A stretch of 10,664 nucleotides of DNA from Candidatus Altimarinota bacterium. Lineage in GTDB: Bacteria; Patescibacteriota; Gracilibacteria; UBA4473. Each line of letters opens with the position of its first letter. Within the stretch, counting starts at the first letter, position 1. This document shows positions 5,783 through 10,664 of this stretch, in pieces. Location: positions 1 to 10,664 of the forward strand of contig CAJQJI010000072.1 of assembly GCA_905478675.1 (NCBI GenBank), written 5' to 3'. The position numbers and the translations under genes were made by a program. The notes beneath the pieces are model-generated. The model was given only the letters and a program-made list of their open reading frames with translations, searched no databases and was not told the DNA's origin.

Positions 5783-6985
5783 ATGAACAAAAATTTTGAT
5801 CTTAAATCAACATCTGGGCAAGCTCGAGCGGGAGTTTTAAAAACTCGCCGAGGCGAAGTGCAAACCCCTTTCTTTATGAGTGTGGCGACGCGTGCTGCCA
5901 TTAAAGCGGGGGTGGGGATGGAAGATTTAGAGGCTATAGAAGCGCCAGTCGTTTTGTGTAATACCTATCATCTGCATTTAAAACCGGGTGAGGCGTTAGT
6001 GGAAAAAATGGGAGGGCTGCACGAGTTTATGAAATGTGATAAACCGATGCTCACCGATAGTGGTGGTTTTCAAGTGTTTTCTATTAAGCGAAAAAAAATC
6101 ACCGATGAAGGCGTGTGGTTTAATTCTCATATTGACGGTAAACGAATTTGGATTGATGCCGAACGATCGATTGATATTCAACATAAGTTGGGGGCTGATA
6201 TGATTATGGCGTTTGATGAATGTCCGCCAAGCCGTTTGCAGAACCCAATGGAGCCACCAACGAATCCAGCGGAATTAAAAGGTTGGAAGCGGCGGCAGGA
6301 ACGAAAACTTTATTTTAAAATTAGAACGGCGGTAGAAAGAACCACCGCTTGGGCGAAGCGATCGATTGACGCGCATGCCGCTAAGTATGATTTGAGTTTG
6401 CCACCGACTCAACGTCCACAATTATTTGGAATTGTGCAGGGGGGGTGTTTTAAAGACCTGCGGGAGCAAAGTTTAAAAGAAATTACCGCCTTGCCGTTTG
6501 ACGGTTTTGCGCTGGGTGGCTTGGCGGTTGGCGAACCGAGCGAAGCCATGTATAAGGTTTTAGATGAAATTGCCGAAAAATTACCCGCCGATAAACCGCG
6601 TTATTTAATGGGCGTTGGGAGTCCTAAAGATTTAATTGAAGCGGTGGCGCGGGGGATTGATATGTTTGATTGTGTGTTTCCGGCGCGTAATGCGCGTCAT
6701 GGTACCGCTTATACTTGGAATGGAGAACTGCGGATTACGAATCAAGAATTTGAAGCGTCAACAGATGTTTTAGATGTGTCTTGTGGGTGTCCGGTATGTC
6801 AAAATGGAAAAGGATATACTCGAGCTTATTTGCGGCATTTAATGACCGTTGATGAAGAACTGGGAAAACGTTTTATGACCATTCATAACTTGGCTTTTTA
6901 CCATGATTTAATGCGTACTATGCGTGAACAAATTATGGCGGATAATTTTGAGCCTTGGAAAGCAGCGGCCCTTGTTAAGCTTTAA
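5783..6985 (+). CDS. tgt: tRNA-guanine transglycosylase (queuine tRNA-ribosyltransferase)
   Basis: 400 residues, against about 370-385 for typical bacterial TGT. The enzyme exchanges the guanine at position 34 of GUN-anticodon tRNAs for preQ1 (or queuine). The TIM-barrel signatures are present: L-T-D-S-G-G-F-Q-V-F-S (90-100, with Asp92), F-G-I-V-Q-G-G (215-221), F-A-L-G-G-L-A-V-G-E (242-251), and Y-L-M-G-V-G-S-P-K-D-L. The nucleophile region is M-F-D296-C-V-F-P-A-R-N-A-R-H-G. The zinc site is C334-x-C336-x-x-C339 with His368. The extra length sits in a charged insert (about 153-210). The usual P-T-R is P-A-R here. No queuosine biosynthesis gene is nearby, so the base would have to be salvaged or made elsewhere. 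A bidirectional terminator follows at 6986. Confidence 0.96.
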   Translation: MNKNFDLKSTSGQARAGVLKTRRGEVQTPFFMSVATRAAIKAGVGMEDLEAIEAPVVLCNTYHLHLKPGEALVEKMGGLHEFMKCDKPMLTDSGGFQVFSIKRKKITDEGVWFNSHIDGKRIWIDAERSIDIQHKLGADMIMAFDECPPSRLQNPMEPPTNPAELKGWKRRQERKLYFKIRTAVERTTAWAKRSIDAHAAKYDLSLPPTQRPQLFGIVQGGCFKDLREQSLKEITALPFDGFALGGLAVGEPSEAMYKVLDEIAEKLPADKPRYLMGVGSPKDLIEAVARGIDMFDCVFPARNARHGTAYTWNGELRITNQEFEASTDVLDVSCGCPVCQNGKGYTRAYLRHLMTVDEELGKRFMTIHNLAFYHDLMRTMREQIMADNFEPWKAAALVKL

Positions 6986-7017
6986 AAAAACTGAACAAAA
7001 AAATTGTTCAGTTTTTA
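6986..7017. terminator. Bidirectional intrinsic terminator between tgt and the 50-codon gene
   Basis: AAAAACTGAACAA pairs perfectly with TTGTTCAGTTTTT around a 5-base A loop. Flanking A and T runs give a U tract on both strands, so it can end tgt and the convergent small gene at 7061-7213. It begins at the tgt stop codon. Confidence 0.85.
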
Positions 7018-7060
7018 GATTCTTAAGTCCTAAGTTTTGTGTTTTTGTGGAAGGGGATTC

Positions 7061-7213
7061 TTAAAATCCGCCCCAGTCTCCAAACAAGCTAGCCTGCATC
7101 AACGCGGCAAATTTATGGGCATAGAATCCAAGTAAAGCAGAGATTCCAACAATGCCTGCGGCAATGCTAAAGTCTTGCCAAACAGCCGGTAAAGAAAGCA
7201 GGTTCGTTTTCAT
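7061..7213 (-). CDS. Small membrane protein, 50 residues
   Basis: ATG at 7213 to TAA at 7061. The N-terminus is M-K-T-N-L-L-S-L-P-A-V-W-Q-D-F, followed by one hydrophobic helix, A-A-G-I-V-G-I-S-A-L-L-G-F-Y-A (18-32), a short amphipathic piece H-K-F-A-A-L-M-Q-A-S-L-F, and the end G-D-W-G-G-F. A single-span protein is likely; topology is not certain. Support for a real gene: an extended -10 promoter with a -35 at 17 bases, a leader of about 30 bases, coding-like use with no rare gaps, and a terminator in the right place. No Shine-Dalgarno is seen. It is not homologous to anything I can name. It may be a toxin-like peptide, a small subunit of a membrane complex, or a lineage-specific membrane peptide. 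Confidence 0.65.
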   Translation of the reverse strand: MKTNLLSLPAVWQDFSIAAGIVGISALLGFYAHKFAALMQASLFGDWGGF

Positions 7214-7249
7214 GTTTAAAAAATGTGGGGGTTAAAAAGTAATCAGGGG

Positions 7250-7278
7250 AGTATAACATAATTTAGCTTGGATTTGAA
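7250..7278 (-). promoter_or_regulatory. Promoter of the 50-codon membrane protein gene
   Basis: On the minus strand: TTCAAA (7273-7278), a 17-base spacer and TATACT (7250-7255), preceded by TGT (extended -10). The expected start is near 7243, about 30 bases before the ATG. Confidence 0.5.
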
Positions 7279-7326
7279 GTGTGATTTTGGTCTTTTTTTA
7301 TAAAACGAAGCCAGTAGGAATTCCTT

Positions 7327-7335
7327 TGGTAAAAT
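7327..7335 (+). promoter_or_regulatory. Extended -10 element of the glycosyltransferase-rpiB operon
   Basis: TGGTAAAAT, inside the exact 11-base match TTTGGTAAAAT shared with 3035-3045. Transcription would begin near 7342, which puts the GTG at 7346 almost at the transcript end and favours the ATG at 7376 as the true start. No clear -35. Confidence 0.4.
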
Positions 7336-7375
7336 AGTTTGTAGCGTGGCAAATTTATGGAACAATAGGGGTACG

Positions 7376-8506
7376 ATGAAGGCTTTAAATAATAAACGCG
7401 TTGTGATTGTGGCAGACTGGCTTACCAACCAAGGGGGAGCAGAGCAAGTGGTGACCGCTTTGGCCGACGCGTTTCCGCAAGCTCCAATTTATACCTCGGT
7501 CTTTACACCGGGCTCTATTCCGGCTTTAGATGGACGAGCGATTCGTGCTTCGTGGTTACAACGCCTCCCTGCTTTTTTGCGGCGTAAACATCAATTTTTA
7601 TTGCCGTTTTTTCCAGGGGCGTTTGCGCGGCTCGATTTATCGGATTTTGATATTATTATTAGTTCTAGTTCGGCGTTTTCTAAAAACGTTCGTAAAACTC
7701 GTGCAGATCAAGTTCATATTTGTTACTGCCATACGCCAACACGCTACCTATATAATGCTCGAGACGAGTATATAGAAACCTATCCGCTACCGGGTTGGTT
7801 AAAACCGTTTAAATTTTTACTGCCTAAGCTGCTCGATTATTTAACGGTTAAAGATTTAAAAGGGGCTCAAGGCGTTGATTATTTTATTAGTAATTCCAAC
7901 TTTATTGCCGCTCGGATTAAAAAATATTATGGTCGTACAGCCACCACTATTTACCCTTGCACGAATACAAAACAATTTTCACCTTTGGGCCCGAGAGGGG
8001 AGTATTTTTTAGCGCTAGGGCGATTTATTCCTTACAAACGGTTTGATTTATTAGTCGAGACCTTTGCGAAAAATAGTCTGCCGTTAAAACTGGGGGGCAT
8101 TGGGCCCGAGCTAGAAAAATGTAAAGCGATTGCGCGTGAACGTCAGGCTAAAAATATTGAGTTTTTAGAATTTGTGCCTTATGCGGATTTGCCAAGCTTA
8201 TATGCCGGGGCACGGGCCTTTTTGTTTCCAGCTGAAGAAGATTTTGGTTTAACTCCTGTAGAAGCTATGGCCAGTGGTGTGCCAGTTATTGCCTTTGGAA
8301 AAGGCGGCGCAACAGAATCCGTGACAACCGAAACAGGGCTTTTCTTTGAAGAACAAACGCCACGAAGTTTGCAGTTGGCGATTGATGAATTTGTTAATAT
8401 TGAACAAAAATATAGTTCAAAGAATATAGCCCATCATGCTGAAAAATTTAGTGTTGAAAACTTTCAACGACAGATTCTTGAATTCGTTATTTCAAAAATT
8501 AATTAA
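7376..8506 (+). CDS. Glycosyltransferase family 4 (GT-B fold)
   Basis: 376 residues from the ATG at 7376; a GTG at 7346 would add ten residues that do not look like the family. It has the two-Rossmann GT-B layout. The N-terminal domain starts K-R-V-V-I-V-A-D-W-L with the glycine-rich acceptor loop G-G-A-E-Q-V-V (20-26) and later C-H-T-P-T-R-Y-L-Y (118-126). The C-terminal donor domain has L-G-R-F-I-P-Y-K-R-F-D (214-224) and the E-x7-E motif E-E-D-F-G-L-T-P-V-E-A-M (287-298), which binds a nucleotide sugar with retention of configuration. It resembles WbaZ-like mannosyl or related transferases of surface polysaccharide assembly; donor and acceptor cannot be told from sequence. rpiB follows after 19 bases, so the two are probably cotranscribed. 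No other polysaccharide genes are nearby. Confidence 0.92.
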   Translation: MKALNNKRVVIVADWLTNQGGAEQVVTALADAFPQAPIYTSVFTPGSIPALDGRAIRASWLQRLPAFLRRKHQFLLPFFPGAFARLDLSDFDIIISSSSAFSKNVRKTRADQVHICYCHTPTRYLYNARDEYIETYPLPGWLKPFKFLLPKLLDYLTVKDLKGAQGVDYFISNSNFIAARIKKYYGRTATTIYPCTNTKQFSPLGPRGEYFLALGRFIPYKRFDLLVETFAKNSLPLKLGGIGPELEKCKAIARERQAKNIEFLEFVPYADLPSLYAGARAFLFPAEEDFGLTPVEAMASGVPVIAFGKGGATESVTTETGLFFEEQTPRSLQLAIDEFVNIEQKYSSKNIAHHAEKFSVENFQRQILEFVISKIN

Positions 8507-8525
8507 AAACTTTAGTATAAAGTCG

Positions 8526-8957
8526 ATGAAAAAAATATATATCGGTTCTGATCATGGTGGTTTCAAACTTAAACAAACGGTAAAAGAGTATTTAGAAGAG
8601 CGTGATTATACCGTTAAAGATTTGGGATGTGATAGCACCGATAGTTGTGATTACCCAGAATTTGGAAAAGCGGTAGCTGAAAAAGTGGTAGCCGATAGCG
8701 GTTCACTGGGAATTGTTATTTGTGGCTCGGGTATTGGGATTAGTATCGCGGCGAATCGAGTTCAAGGGGCTCGCTGTGCTTTAGCCAATTCGACCGAATT
8801 AGCTGAATTAGGACGACAGCATAATGGAGCGAATGTTTTGGCTTTGGGGGCTCGGACTCAATTTATGGATGACCCAATGGATATCGTAGAAACTTTTTTA
8901 AAGACTGAAATTGACGAAGGGGAACGACATGAACGCCGTCGAGCACAATTGGGTTAA
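8526..8957 (+). CDS. rpiB: Ribose-5-phosphate isomerase B
   Basis: 143 residues, normal for RpiB/LacAB. It interconverts ribulose 5-phosphate and ribose 5-phosphate in the non-oxidative pentose phosphate pathway. Signatures: I-G-S-D-H-G-G-F-K-L-K (6-16), D-Y-P-E-F-G (42-47), and I-C-G-S-G-I-G-I-S-I-A-A-N-R (65-78) with Cys66 as the expected base. Q-H-N-G-A-N-V-L-A-L-G-A-R (98-110) carries His99, and R-H-E-R-R (134-138) binds phosphate. The frame is open upstream to 8436, overlapping the glycosyltransferase gene, but the ATG at 8526 gives the exact family N-terminus M-K-K-I-Y-I-G-S-D-H. No Shine-Dalgarno. It is the second gene of the operon and is closed by the terminator at 8982. It could be confused with a LacA/LacB subunit, but a stand-alone gene favours RpiB. 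Confidence 0.95.
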   Translation: MKKIYIGSDHGGFKLKQTVKEYLEERDYTVKDLGCDSTDSCDYPEFGKAVAEKVVADSGSLGIVICGSGIGISIAANRVQGARCALANSTELAELGRQHNGANVLALGARTQFMDDPMDIVETFLKTEIDEGERHERRRAQLG

Positions 8958-8981
8958 AACAAAAGTTAAGTTTTGGTGAAG

Positions 8982-9012
8982 GAGGCGAACAGAAAAAGTT
9001 TGCCTCGTTTTT
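8982..9012 (+). terminator. Intrinsic terminator after rpiB
   Basis: GAGGCGAAC pairs with GTTTGCCTC (9 pairs, one G-T) around AGAAAAA, followed by GTTTTT. Confidence 0.85.
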
Positions 9013-9064
9013 GAATTTAGTTTTATAGTTCTTTTGCTTTTCTATTTTCTAATCAAACATAAGT

Positions 9065-9496
9065 ATGAACTCTTTAAACAAAGCACAAGTGATTGGTAAC
9101 ATCACTCGAGACCCAGAGCTAAAAACCACAACTGGAGGACAGTCTGTCTGTACAGTAGGGGTGGCTACAAATCGTTACTGGACAGATTCAAGCGGACAAA
9201 AAAAAGATGAGGCCGAATTTCACAATATTGTGGTGTGGGGGAAATTAGCGGAAATTTGTGATCAGTATTTAAAGAAAGGGATGAAGGTTTTTTTCGAAGG
9301 CCGTTTACAAACTAGAAATTGGGAAGATGAAAGTGGTGTAAAACATTATCGAACTGAAATTGTAGCGCAAGATATGATTATCTTAACGCCAAAAGGGGAC
9401 GGTCCAAGCGAGTCTTATGATAGTAATTTAGACAAAGTACCAACACCTCCAAAGGCAAAAGCAGAAGTGATTGATCCAGAGGATCTACCTTTCTGA
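9065..9496 (+). CDS. ssb: Single-stranded DNA-binding protein
   Basis: 143 residues. It binds single-stranded DNA during replication, repair and recombination, and recruits partners through its acidic tip. The OB fold spans 1-110: L-N-K-A-Q-V-I-G-N-I-T-R-D-P-E-L (4-19), F-H-N-I-V-V-W-G-K-L-A-E (52-63), Y-L-K-K-G (68-72), V-F-F-E-G-R-L-Q-T-R-N-W (75-86). The linker is short (111-135) with no Gly-rich stretch. The tip D-P-E-D-L-P-F is canonical. The stop is TGA immediately followed by an in-frame TAA. A canonical Phe end makes TGA a genuine stop, so the organism uses standard bacterial decoding. The gene stands alone, not in the usual rpsF-ssb-rpsR operon. The next gene is separated by a structured leader. 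Confidence 0.97.
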   Translation: MNSLNKAQVIGNITRDPELKTTTGGQSVCTVGVATNRYWTDSSGQKKDEAEFHNIVVWGKLAEICDQYLKKGMKVFFEGRLQTRNWEDESGVKHYRTEIVAQDMIILTPKGDGPSESYDSNLDKVPTPPKAKAEVIDPEDLPF

Positions 9497-9543
9497 TAAA
9501 ACTTGTGGAAATAGGTGAATGGCGTTATTTTCTGTTTATCTAG

Positions 9544-9609
9544 GTCGCGATAGCGGCTTCACTTGTAACGCAATGTGAACGCTTCAACCTAGTGTCGAAG
9601 CGTTCTTTT
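9544..9609 (+). promoter_or_regulatory. Structured leader with mutually exclusive hairpins (attenuator-like)
   Basis: Three overlapping stems can be drawn. C: GTCGC (9544-9548) with GCGGC (9553-9557), loop GATA. A: AGCG plus TTCACTTG (9552-9565) with CAA, GTGAA and CGCT (9571-9583), with one or two small bulges. B: GAACGCTTC (9577-9585) with GAAGCGTTC (9597-9605), followed by TTTT. C excludes A, and A excludes B. That is the logic of an antiterminator with a terminator in front of the Trp-rich membrane protein gene. The pairings are seen directly; regulation is inferred. Confidence 0.4.
9577..9609 (+). terminator. Intrinsic terminator-like hairpin between ssb and the Trp-rich gene
   Basis: A perfect 9-base stem, GAACGCTTC/GAAGCGTTC, with an 11-base loop and a short T4 tail. 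It is either the ssb terminator or the off-state of the leader at 9544. The short U tract makes it a moderate terminator. Confidence 0.55.
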
Positions 9610-9616
9610 AAAAAGA

Positions 9617-9621
9617 AAGGA
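9617..9621 (+). promoter_or_regulatory. Shine-Dalgarno sequence deciding the start at 9631
   Basis: AAGGA lies nine bases before the ATG. It is the only clear Shine-Dalgarno at proper spacing before any gene in the window. It selects the ATG at 9631 over the in-frame GTG at 9592, which lies inside the hairpin loop. Confidence 0.55.
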
Positions 9622-9630
9622 TTACAAGCT

Positions 9631-9843
9631 ATGTGGCTTTATTACTTTTGGAGTTTGCTCCCTCGTTGGGGCTGGTTGATACTTGGGAGCGTTGCCTCTT
9701 GGGAGGTCGGAAAAAAACTTCTCCATATCACCCTCCGGACACCCGTGTGGCAGGTTGTAGCCTTGCTCTGCCTGTGGGTCACTCTCATCTTGGTGACGGT
9801 TGCGGCTTGCTGGTGGCCGGCTAAACGTCATACAGCACTCTAG
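9631..9843 (+). CDS. Trp-rich two-helix membrane protein, 70 residues, compositionally foreign
   Basis: From ATG 9631: M-W-L-Y-Y-F-W-S-L-L, then two hydrophobic segments (about 8-23 and 39-60) separated by a basic loop with G-K-K and R-T-P, ending C-W-W-P-A-K-R-H-T-A-L. Nine of 70 residues are Trp. The positive ends suggest a hairpin in the inner membrane with the loop and C-terminus inside. I do not recognise the family. Codon use differs from all neighbours: many CTC, CTG, ATC, ACC and GGC codons, and a visibly higher GC share. With a Shine-Dalgarno, a structured leader and a strong terminator of its own, it looks like a self-contained transferred unit. It could be a small membrane toxin, a holin-like or immunity peptide, or a transporter accessory peptide. 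An ORF on the other strand is a shadow. Confidence 0.6.
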   Translation: MWLYYFWSLLPRWGWLILGSVASWEVGKKLLHITLRTPVWQVVALLCLWVTLILVTVAACWWPAKRHTAL

Positions 9844-9856
9844 CGCTTCGCTTCTA

Positions 9857-9891
9857 CTCTCGTCGGTGTTTTAACCGGCGAGAGCTTTTTT
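9857..9891 (+). terminator. Strong intrinsic terminator after the Trp-rich gene
   Basis: CTCTCGTCGGT pairs with ACCGGCGAGAG (one T-G pair) around GTTTTA, followed by C and six T. It lies 13 bases after the stop codon. Confidence 0.88.
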
Positions 9892-9918
9892 ACGGATTTT
9901 TTGTCAAGCTAAAGGGGG

Positions 9919-9946
9919 TTGTGTGTGTGGTGGATGGTAGTAAAAT
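9919..9946 (+). promoter_or_regulatory. Candidate promoter of ndk
   Basis: TTGTGT (9919-9924), a 16-base spacer and TAAAAT (9941-9946). The start would fall near 9953, 18 bases before the ATG. The same TAAAAT -10 is used at 3040 and 7330. Confidence 0.35.
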
Positions 9947-9970
9947 TTTTTGGATTAATCTTAAATAAAT

Positions 9971-10437
9971 ATGTATAAAATTGAACAGTCTTTGGTGCTG
10001 ATTAAACCTGATGCGGTACAACGGGGTTTAATGGGAAAAATTATCGGTCGTTTTGAGCAGAAAGGCTTAAAAGTCGTGGGGTTGAAAATGATGAACTTGA
10101 AGGAGGCCCTGTTGCGTGAGCATTATGCCCATGTGGTTGATCGGCCTTTTTATGCAGAATTGTCTCAGTTTATGAGTTCTTCCCCTATTGTCGCTTTATG
10201 TTTAGAGGGCTTAAATGCGGTGGAAGTTGTTCGTAAATTATCGGGGACTGATAATTTTGAATTTGGAACCATTCGGGGGGATTACTCGACTTCTAATCAA
10301 AAAAATTAGTTCATAGTTCTGATAGTTTAGAAACGGCGGCGGCGGAAGTGCCTCGTTTTTTTCTTCCAGCGGAACTGTTTGATTACAATAAAGAAGAATG
10401 GAAGCATGTTTATGCCCAATGTGATAAAGCTGAGTAA
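9971..10437 (+). CDS. ndk: Nucleoside diphosphate kinase, reading frame broken near the active site
   Basis: NDK transfers the gamma phosphate from ATP to NDPs through a phospho-histidine. Frame 1 (9971-10309) gives 112 residues: E-Q-S-L-V-L-I-K-P-D-A-V-Q-R-G (5-19), then I-V-A-L-C-L-E-G, and G-T-I-R-G-D-Y (99-105). It stops at TAG after S-N-Q-K-N. The -1 frame continues without a gap as L-V-H-S-S-D-S-L-E-T-A-A-A-E-V-P-R-F-F and ends at TAA 10435-10437. Joined at the break, this gives N-L-V-H-S-S-D-S, the family's catalytic N-x-x-H-x-S-D motif (His115), and about 155 residues in total. Frame 1 alone lacks the catalytic His. The break lies on A7 with the heptamer A-AAA-AAT directly before the stop, so it is either a one-base deletion (real or sequencing) or a programmed -1 frameshift. 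The SLH gene follows after eight bases. Confidence 0.85.
10300..10309 (+). other. Slippery heptamer next to the in-frame stop in ndk
   Basis: A AAA AAT (10300-10306) in the zero frame, followed at once by TAG. Slipping back by one base re-reads the T and continues TTA GTT CAT, restoring the conserved NDK sequence. A GGGGGGA tract about 19 bases upstream is Shine-Dalgarno-like but further away than in the known dnaX case. No strong downstream hairpin is seen. Confidence 0.4.
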
Positions 10438-10445
10438 TTTTACGT

Positions 10446-10664
10446 ATGAAAAAATTTTTAACAGTTTTGGTTCTCTCGGCAACAGCCTTTACGGCTCAAG
10501 CTAAGTTTAATGATGTTGATGTCACGCATCCTTATTTTCATTCAATTGAAGCGCTGCAAGCGGCAGGCATTGTAGAAGGGCATGAGGTCGAAGGACGGCA
10601 GATGTTTTTTCCTTTAAGTAAAATTAATCGGGCTGAAGCCTTAAAGCTTATTTTATTGAGTACC
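10446..10664 (+). CDS. Exported S-layer homology (SLH) domain protein (partial, 5' part)
   Basis: 73 codons run off the window end. Residues 1-19 are a signal peptide (M-K-K-F, hydrophobic core, cleavage after A-Q-A). From residue 21 an SLH domain starts: F-N-D-V-D-V-T-H-P-Y-F, I-E-A-L-Q-A-A-G-I-V-E-G (33-44), then F-P-L-S-K-I-N-R-A-E-A-L-K-L-I-L. This follows the consensus F-x-D-V, H-W/Y, I-x-x-L-x-x-x-G-I-x-x-G, and I-x-R-A-E. SLH domains anchor proteins to secondary wall polymer on the cell surface, usually through three tandem copies. The rest, which would show repeats or an enzyme domain, is outside. It starts eight bases after the extended ndk frame, so it may be cotranscribed with ndk. 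No Shine-Dalgarno. Confidence 0.9.
   Translation, partial: MKKFLTVLVLSATAFTAQAKFNDVDVTHPYFHSIEALQAAGIVEGHEVEGRQMFFPLSKINRAEALKLILLST

Noticed and set aside
7106..7360. 13-base direct repeat GGCAAATTTATGG at 7106-7118 and 7348-7360
   Set aside because: One copy is inside a coding frame and the other is in a leader, with no flanking similarity. A match of this length in AT-rich DNA can be chance. No mobile element lies between them.
9494..9499. TGA then TAA at the end of ssb, considered as a sign of UGA=Gly recoding
   Set aside because: The conserved SSB tip ends exactly at D-L-P-F before the TGA, and no gene in the window uses an in-frame TGA as glycine. Standard decoding fits.
4518..9843. 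Prophage or integrative element, suggested by the nuclease-M78 gene, the foreign mini-gene and the tRNA tails
   Set aside because: No integrase, structural, replication or transposase gene is present, and housekeeping genes lie between the odd loci. They look like separate small acquisitions.

Overview
The window looks like chromosome from a small-genome, moderately AT-rich bacterium, most likely a member of the Candidate Phyla Radiation (Patescibacteria), possibly Peregrinibacteria-like. This is an inference. It rests on short housekeeping genes in small or single-gene units, exported proteins with TSP3 or SLH domains, and AT-rich start regions with almost no Shine-Dalgarno motifs. UGA works as a stop (ssb ends in the canonical D-L-P-F followed by TGA TAA), which argues against the UGA=Gly lineages Gracilibacteria and Absconditabacteria.

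Left part (1-3825): a truncated exported protein with thrombospondin type 3 calcium-binding repeats (minus strand), then a tRNA-Cys/tRNA-Leu transcript with a good promoter and terminator. After it comes a gene-free stretch (1000-1231) made of consecutive hairpins, a REP-like palindrome and two partial copies of the tRNA-Leu 3' end. Next are a lipoprotein (minus), rlmH (23S rRNA methyltransferase), an unknown exported protein, and an exported or anchored protein with an acidic/Pro-rich stalk and a cupredoxin-like domain that has lost most copper ligands.

Middle (3826-7380): a palindromic intergenic element, recX, and a convergent accessory gene that fuses a PD-(D/E)XK nuclease domain to an ImmA/IrrE (M78) domain whose HExxH motif reads RExxH. 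Then come tgt (tRNA-guanine transglycosylase), a bidirectional terminator, and a 50-codon membrane protein gene on the minus strand that is easily missed.

Right part (7376-10664): a GT4 glycosyltransferase and rpiB in one operon, ssb, and a compositionally foreign 70-codon Trp-rich membrane protein gene. That gene has its own Shine-Dalgarno, an upstream set of mutually exclusive hairpins, and a strong terminator. The window ends with ndk, whose frame is broken at an A7 run just before the catalytic His, and the start of an exported SLH-domain protein.

The housekeeping genes cover tRNA and rRNA modification (tgt, rlmH), recombination and ssDNA binding (recX, ssb), nucleotide balance (ndk) and the pentose phosphate pathway (rpiB). 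The surface genes (TSP3, SLH, lipoprotein, cupredoxin-like, GT4) point to an elaborate envelope. The strongest candidates for new biology are the Trp-rich mini-gene with its switch-like leader, the nuclease-M78 fusion, and the ndk frame break on a slippery heptamer.
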